From the NCBI RefSeq assembly GCF_030272615.1, contig NC_081415.1:625515740-625579739 (forward strand): a stretch of DNA of 64,000 nt, in the 5' to 3' direction. How positions within the stretch are numbered: position 1 is the stretch's first letter; the number at the start of each line of letters is the position of its first letter. The position numbers were made by a program, and so were the translations under genes. This stretch comes from Cryptomeria japonica (Eukaryota > Streptophyta > Pinopsida > Cupressales > Cupressaceae). Positions 58,871 through 64,000 of the stretch are shown piece after piece. The notes under the pieces were generated by a model. The model made no database searches. It was not told the DNA's origin and saw only the letters and a list, made by a program, of their open reading frames with translations.

Positions 58871-60385
58871 CTAATCTTTACTCTTGTCTTCAACAAATCC
58901 TTCAAGTTGTTCAATGTAAACTTCTCCTTCTAGTATACCATTCAAAAATGCAGATTTAACATCCATTTGATATACCTTGAAATTTTTGAAAGCAACATAT
59001 GCCAACAATGTTCTTACTCCCTCAAGTCTAGCCACAGGTGCAAAGGTCTCACCATAATCTATTCCTTCTTCTTGAGCATAACCTTTGCAAACTAGTCTTT
59101 CTTTGTTCCAAATGACCTCACCTTTTTCATTTAGCTTGTTTCTGAAAATCCACTTTGTACCGATTACACTTTTGTCCTTTGGTCTTGGGATTAGTGTCCA
59201 TGTGTCATTCCTCTTGATTTGATCAATCTCTTCTGTCATAGCATTTACCCAATCTTCACTGTTAAATGCCTCTTTTACTATTCTCAGTTCAAATTCAAAT
59301 ATCAGACATGTGTTATGTCTTAGTTTGTTCCTTGTCATCACCGGATCATCCTTATCTCCTATAATCTGACTTGATGCATGATTTCTTCTGACATATTTGG
59401 CTAATATAGGCTCGGTAGACTCTGTATGATCTTCTTCATCACTTGGTAACTGGATATTCTCTTCATTTTCTTCAACAGCTTTCTCGGTAGGACTTCTCGG
59501 TTGAACATAAACAAATTCTTCATAATCTTCTGGTTCTTTGGAATTTCCTTCATCATTTCTTTCTGCAAATTCATCAATTTTCACATTTGCACTTTCTACT
59601 TTTTTGTTAGATGATTTGATCAGACATTTAAATGCTTTACTTTTGGAAGAGTAACCAAGAAATGTTCCTTCTTCACTTTTCTTATCAAACTTTCCATTTC
59701 TGTCATCTTTGTGAACATAGCATCTACTTCCAAAGATTTTAAAATAACTTACATTAGGTTTCTTGTCATACCAGATCTCATATGGTGTCTTCATAGTTCC
59801 TTTCTTAAGTTGAACTCGGTTCAGGGTGTAAACTGCAGTGCTGATTGCTTCTCTCCAAAATGTTTGAGGTACCCTCTTTTCTATCATCAGGGTTCTTGCA
59901 CAATCTACAATTGACCTGTTTCTTCTCTCGACTATCCCATTTTGTTGAGATGTTCTTGGTGCAGATACTTGCCTTTTTATACCATGATCATTGCAGAATA
60001 AGTTAAATTCATCAGAGGTGAACTCTCCTCCTCTATCAGATCTAAGACATTTCAGCTGTCTTCCTGTTTCATTTTCAACTCTTGCCTTGTATTATTTAAA
60101 CATTTGAAAAGCTTCTAATTTTTCTTTTAAAAACATAACTAACATCATCCTTGAGTAATCATCCACAAATAATATGAAGTATTTATCAACATAATAACTT
60201 TGAACTTTCATAGGACCACAAAAATCAGTATGTACTAGATCTAAAATTCCTTTAGAAGTGTAGGACTTACTTGTAAAGCTCGATCTTGTCATCTTACCCA
60301 TCTGGCATCCTTGGCATATAGCATTCTCAAGTTTTTCAAGACTCGGTAGACCTCTTACTTGGTACTTCTTGCTTATTTTGATCAC
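58871..60385 (-). pseudogene. Copia B integrase and RT N-terminal part
   Basis: DLVHTDFCGPMKV (Asp 1), [10 protein letters not shown] (Asp 2) and [10 protein letters not shown] (Glu) define the integrase core. [20 protein letters not shown] and [15 protein letters not shown] follow. An acidic linker leads into RT with [37 protein letters not shown] and [23 protein letters not shown] near 60092 falls between the two Asp of the core. Confidence 0.87.
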
Positions 60386-60960
60386 ATTATCAAAATTTAC
60401 ATGACAAAACCTTTTATGTCATAACCAGGTATCATCTATCTTAGCATAAAGACACTTGTTCCGAGTTGAGTCGAGATGAAATGTATTACCTTTTGTTTGT
60501 GTCCTAGTAGCAGCTAACTTTTCATGCTTGTCATGAACTTTGACAATTCCTTTCTGAAATTCTATTCGGTATCCTGTATTGTTTAGATGTGCTACACTCA
60601 ACAAATTGTATTTCAATCCTTCAACCCAGTATACATCATCACATTTAGCATTGTCAAGAAGTGTTATAGATCCTTTACCTTTCACCAGACATGGTGCATC
60701 ATTACCAAATCTTACATAGCCTCCATCATAGTCTTCTAATTTAACAAACTTGTGTTTATCACCTATCATGTGATGTGAGCATCCACTGTCTATGATCCAA
60801 GAATCATTATTATTTATGTGAGATATTAGGGCTTTTTCTTCATACCTTTCTTCATCTGATCCATCTTTAATAGCCACATAAACAACATCCTCAGTATTAG
60901 TTTCATCTGATTTATCATTGTTGGATTCCTCATCAGCTACTAGGCATGTCTTTTTCTCTC
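60386..60960 (-). pseudogene. Copia B protease and integrase zinc region
   Basis: SWIIDSGCSHHMIGDKHKF keeps the intact DSG active site. VYWVEGLKYNLLSVAHL follows. At 60419 a Trp codon in WLWH appears changed to TGA, stopping the frame inside the integrase zinc region. Confidence 0.85.
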
Positions 60961-61937
60961 TTCTTCTGAAGTCTCGATGTCCTCTGTATTGGTTGTCTTT
61001 CTACCTGTTATCTCGGTATTCTCTCTTTTCACTAGATTCTTTGTCAAGACAGTTAGAAGCCATATGTCCTATTTTATCACAATTGAAACATTTTAAAGGT
61101 AGCTTTCCTTTATACTTACCTTTTCCTCTCGGTAACCTTCTGGCTAATAATGCTTCAAACTCTTCTTGCTTCTTGATTTCCTCATACAATTTGTGAACTT
61201 CTTCCATGTTCTTGCGAAATCTTTCACTTGCTCCACTGTGATTCCCTTCAGAGTACTTACTCATTCTATCATTGTAATCATCAGATTCACCAATATGAAA
61301 AGAACTGAATGCAGATTCTACTTTATTTACCGAAGACCCAATGTTATCAAAATTACTTAACTCAAATGCATGTAGCTTACCAATAGTAGCATCCAAAGAA
61401 ACTGGCATGTTAGGTACAGACCTCAATTCATTGATTGCAGAGACTCGAATGGCATAAGTAGGTAGAAGGGTTCTCAACAGCTTACTTGTTACATCCTTCT
61501 CTTCAATAGTTCCTCCTGCTCCTTTAATTTGATTGATAGCCTCCTTTAACCTTGTACTGTATTGGGTTATGTTTTCACCTTCATTCATTCTCATGGATTC
61601 AAGTTGTCCTCTAAATATCTACTTTTTCTCTTTGGACATGTTCATCACCGCCATGCACAGATATGAGCTTGGTCCATATTTCTTTTGCATCATTGCAGCC
61701 TTCTCGATCATTAAATTCTGAGTCGATCAATGCTGATATTATTTCAATCATAGCTTGAATATGTTCTTGCTTTGCCTTTATCTCTTCCAAGGTCATTGGG
61801 TTGGTGCTTGGTGGAATATAATCATTCTCTAAATAATATGTTGCATATTCTCCAATTCCTGATAAATGTAGCTTCATCCTTTTCTGCCATGTGGATAAAC
61901 TTGACTTGTTTAGCTTTGGTTCATCCCTTTTATTCAT
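60961..61937 (-). pseudogene. gag: Copia B Gag
   Basis: ATG at 61937 (MNKRDEPKLNKSSLSTWQKR) after the primer site. UBN2-type core; a one-base frameshift near 61613 joins to MRMNEGENITQYSTRLKEAI. Knuckle CFNCDKIGHMASNC complete. TAG near 61001 where Gln is expected. Confidence 0.85.
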
Positions 61938-61986
61938 CTTCGGATCTTTGCCTCAAGTACCTTTAAACTTTTCTTTCGGAGTCCAA

Positions 61987-61999
61987 AGCCTTGATACCA
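61987..61999 (-). promoter_or_regulatory. Primer binding site of copia B
   Basis: Minus strand TGGTATCAAGGCT: first eight bases match initiator tRNA-Met complement, the rest has diverged from GAGCC. Two bases from the 5' LTR. Confidence 0.75.
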
Positions 62000-62001
62000 A
62001 T

Positions 62002-63521
62002 TGTTAAGTTCTGATACTAAATGTAAAGAGCTGATGCTAATAGATAACAAGATGAGAGGGGGGGTGAATCATACAAACTTAATCTCCCATAAAATCAATA
62101 GATTCAACCTCGATAACCTATGCTTTAGCAATATAACCAAAAACTATTAAACATGCAAACTCATAGACACATAATCATCATAACACATATAACACCAGAT
62201 TTAACGTGGAAACTCAAATAGGGAAAAACCATTGTGGGATTTCGAACCCACTAAGAAATATACTCTTCTAGAGTATGCTCAATTAAAAGCAAATCCTGTT
62301 AAAGATTACAAACACATTGCTAGATGTGACCCGGCTAAGGGATTTCCCTCAGATCTATTAGGATCTTCACTTTGTTAGAAGTGACCTTGTCAAAGGGTTT
62401 CAAACACTCATTTAGAATGTCACCTTGCTAGAGGGTTTACAAATAAGACTGTTAAGTCCACTCGATTAAGAGATTTCCTATCACTTACAAAATAATAGTA
62501 ATAAACTATATCTGCAACTTTACATCTAAAATGCTAAAGCAGATTCTTATTTGCTCAAAACAACCTTGTCATAGGACTTATCTTGTCCCTCTACTGAGCT
62601 CCTTACTCTGTTATTCAAATAGGTCTTCAAGCTTCTGTGCTCAGTAATCACTAAGTAGCATCCCTGTGCTTACACTTGCCCGCATGCATTGTTCATCAAC
62701 AATTTCTTATTTATAAACAATTTGCTAACCATTGAATCTCCTTGATCACATTTCCCATGATCAATCTTAACCATCAGATCTTCAATCTTGACTAGGTTCA
62801 ATGCATCTTTTGATCTGAAAACATTTTACCTTGCCTTGGGACTTGCATTCCTTTCTTGGAACTTGCACAAGGTTATTGCGGTTCAATCTACATTGTAGAT
62901 CTTCCTGTCGATCTTCTATTGCCATAGATCCTTAACAAACTTCATGCATGACATACCAATCATTTATACATCTCCAACTAAACATTGTCCTTCATTAAAT
63001 AATGCTTTTATCCATCCAATGTGATCTGTCATAACTCAGTTGCAACTCAGTAAATACTAAACTTTACTTGGTAGACATTCCACCTTCATTAACTAATATT
63101 GATAACCTTAGGGTTTACCGACTAGGTTCCTTAGGGTTTATCGACTAGGTTCTTTGCTCGGTAACATAGTATAGTATTAACCTTACAATCAACAACATAT
63201 GTAGGATATCAAAACAATCTAAACATCATGATCTCATCATTGTCTAACTCGATAATAGTTGCCCATTGAATATCTTATTCCTCCTCCTTTCTTATCACAT
63301 TCTTTCTGTGTCTTTTACTGACATCTTAATTCTCTTCAAATTAATCTTCTCAAGATATGGCAACATCATACTAAATCAGAAAATCAATTTCTTGACATCA
63401 ATGATAAAATAATGTTATAAAGATAGTTATCATCCTTTTTCAGTTATATCAAATAATCTTCAACAACCTTCTCAATATCCTTAATTAATATCAACAATCT
63501 TTCTTATTGAAAATGCCAACA
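62002..63521 (-). repeat. 5' LTR of copia B
   Basis: 1,520 bases, paired with 55794-57313. Followed by TATGT at 63522-63526. Confidence 0.93.
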
Positions 63522-63526
63522 TATGT

Positions 63527-63757
63527 GTCAAAGGGGGAGAGATTATCTGATAAAGGAAGAGAATCAATATTTGTGATGTATGTGTCTTTTGCATTGATTT
63601 CAAAGGGGGAGAGATGCATCTGAAAAAATGTTATATCCTATGTTGATCTCAGGGGGAGATTTTTGTGAGTTATGGGAGATTGTTGGCTGTTGATTTCTTT
63701 CTTTGCATTGATTGTTTTTCACATTCATATGTTGCCATCAATGCCAAAGGGAGAGAT
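63527..63757 (+). promoter_or_regulatory. Polypurine tract cluster of host copia element
   Basis: CAAAGGGGGAGAG-like tracts at about 63529-63541, 63601-63613, 63651-63660 and finally CCAAAGGGAGAGAT abutting the 3' LTR at 63757; another, TTAGGGGGAGTA, is at 55748-55759 before the insertion of copia B. Confidence 0.75.
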
Positions 63758-64000
63758 TGTTGGATATTATTGAGAGTTTGCTGGAATGATGTGTTGTTAT
63801 TGATGTCAACATATTCTTCTGTGTATTCTAGTGTTATAGTCAGATTGGATGAGTTGGTTTGGTCAGTGTGTTGTTGTTGAGCCATTGCGGTTTAATGGGT
63901 TTAGAGATACTTATCTCTAGTTGATTCAGCATAATTTTCAAATGTTTGCATGGTGATTTGATCGTGTTGTGTGATCTGGTATTGAGGTTGTTCTTCAGTT
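63758..64000 (+). repeat. 3' LTR of host copia element, truncated by window end
   Basis: Starts TGTTGGATATTATTGAG and matches 29512 onward. Only 243 bases are in the window. Confidence 0.88.

Larger units (their letters stand above)
55794..63521 (-). mobile_element. Nested minus-strand Ty1/copia element B
   Basis: LTRs 55794-57313 and 62002-63521, both 1,520 bases, flanked by TATGT. Gag-pol runs 61937-57752 on the minus strand with one frameshift near 61613 and four later stops (about 61001, 60419, 60092, 58871). It lies in the 3' untranslated part of the host copia element. Equal LTR lengths and few differences suggest a fairly recent insertion. Confidence 0.93.
29512..64000 (+). mobile_element. 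Old Ty1/copia element split by five insertions
   Basis: The plus-strand host of the nest. Its 5' LTR starts TGTTGGATATT at 29512 and ends GCCAACA at 37530; its 3' LTR starts with the same sequence at 63758 and leaves the window. Own pieces: 29512-29963, 36626-37530, 37531-38804, 40052-40184, 45026-47351, 55242-55793 and 63527-64000. In order they encode Gag, protease, integrase, RT and RNase H. Many stops and some frameshifts are present. The 240 comparable LTR bases differ at roughly 18 sites by eye, older than the nested elements appear. The lineage looks Sirevirus-like because of repeated polypurine tracts. Confidence 0.88.

Noticed and set aside
1-64000. tRNA and rRNA genes
   Set aside because: No cloverleaf-like or rRNA-like sequence noticed; the only tRNA-related sequences are primer binding sites.

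Overview
This is a plant nuclear window made almost entirely of transposable elements. It has AT-rich spacers, Ty1/copia and Ty3/gypsy LTR retrotransposons nested several levels deep, primer sites matching plant initiator tRNA-Met, and no intact single-copy host gene that I can recognise. A large-genome seed plant, most likely a conifer, fits best. That is an inference from TE style; I found no marker gene.

Left part (1-29.5 kb). An unrecognised minus-strand coding remnant lies at 248-907. From 1318 to 13063 (+) runs a multi-exon, partly phase-compatible gene that looks like an En/Spm (CACTA)-type accessory or transposase protein, with three in-frame stops. A complete non-autonomous copia-like element (2019-9837, minus, TSD TATAA) sits in one of its introns. 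That element has Gag with zinc knuckles and, in place of pol, an unknown reading frame of about 1,120 codons with its own TATA-like box upstream. Further right are a short minisatellite, a probable gypsy solo LTR (14990-15800, TSD AATAC), a diverged tandem-repeat block ending in a CACTA-like terminus (about 16620-17683), an unknown coding remnant (17715-18414), a decayed minus-strand Ty3/gypsy gag-pol (about 27360-21859) with an extra plant-type RNase H ahead of the RT, and a LINE-type RNase H remnant (28805-29187).

Right part (29.5-64 kb). One old plus-strand copia element (5' LTR starts 29512, 3' LTR starts 63758 and leaves the window) has been split by five later insertions, four with perfect 5-bp target duplications: a minus copia in its 5' LTR (29964-36620, CTAAT), a solo LTR in the protease region (38805-40046, ACACT), a 4.8-kb solo-LTR-like insertion (40185-45020, CTGCA/TTGCA), a young gypsy-type element with only Gag-protease (47352-55236, ATGAC), and a minus copia (55794-63521, TATGT). 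Removing the insertions puts gag, protease, integrase, RT and RNase H of the host element back in order.

Themes. The copia elements share Sirevirus-like traits: several polypurine tracts upstream of the 3' LTR and a conserved LTR box with a C-rich tract. Several elements keep one reading frame over kilobases and are broken only by stops, mostly TAG where CAG is expected, which suggests decay by cytosine deamination. The most notable objects are two non-autonomous elements lacking RT and integrase: 2019-9837 with its novel ORF2, and 47352-55236 with an intact 1,111-codon Gag-protease frame. All similarities and identities were judged by eye.
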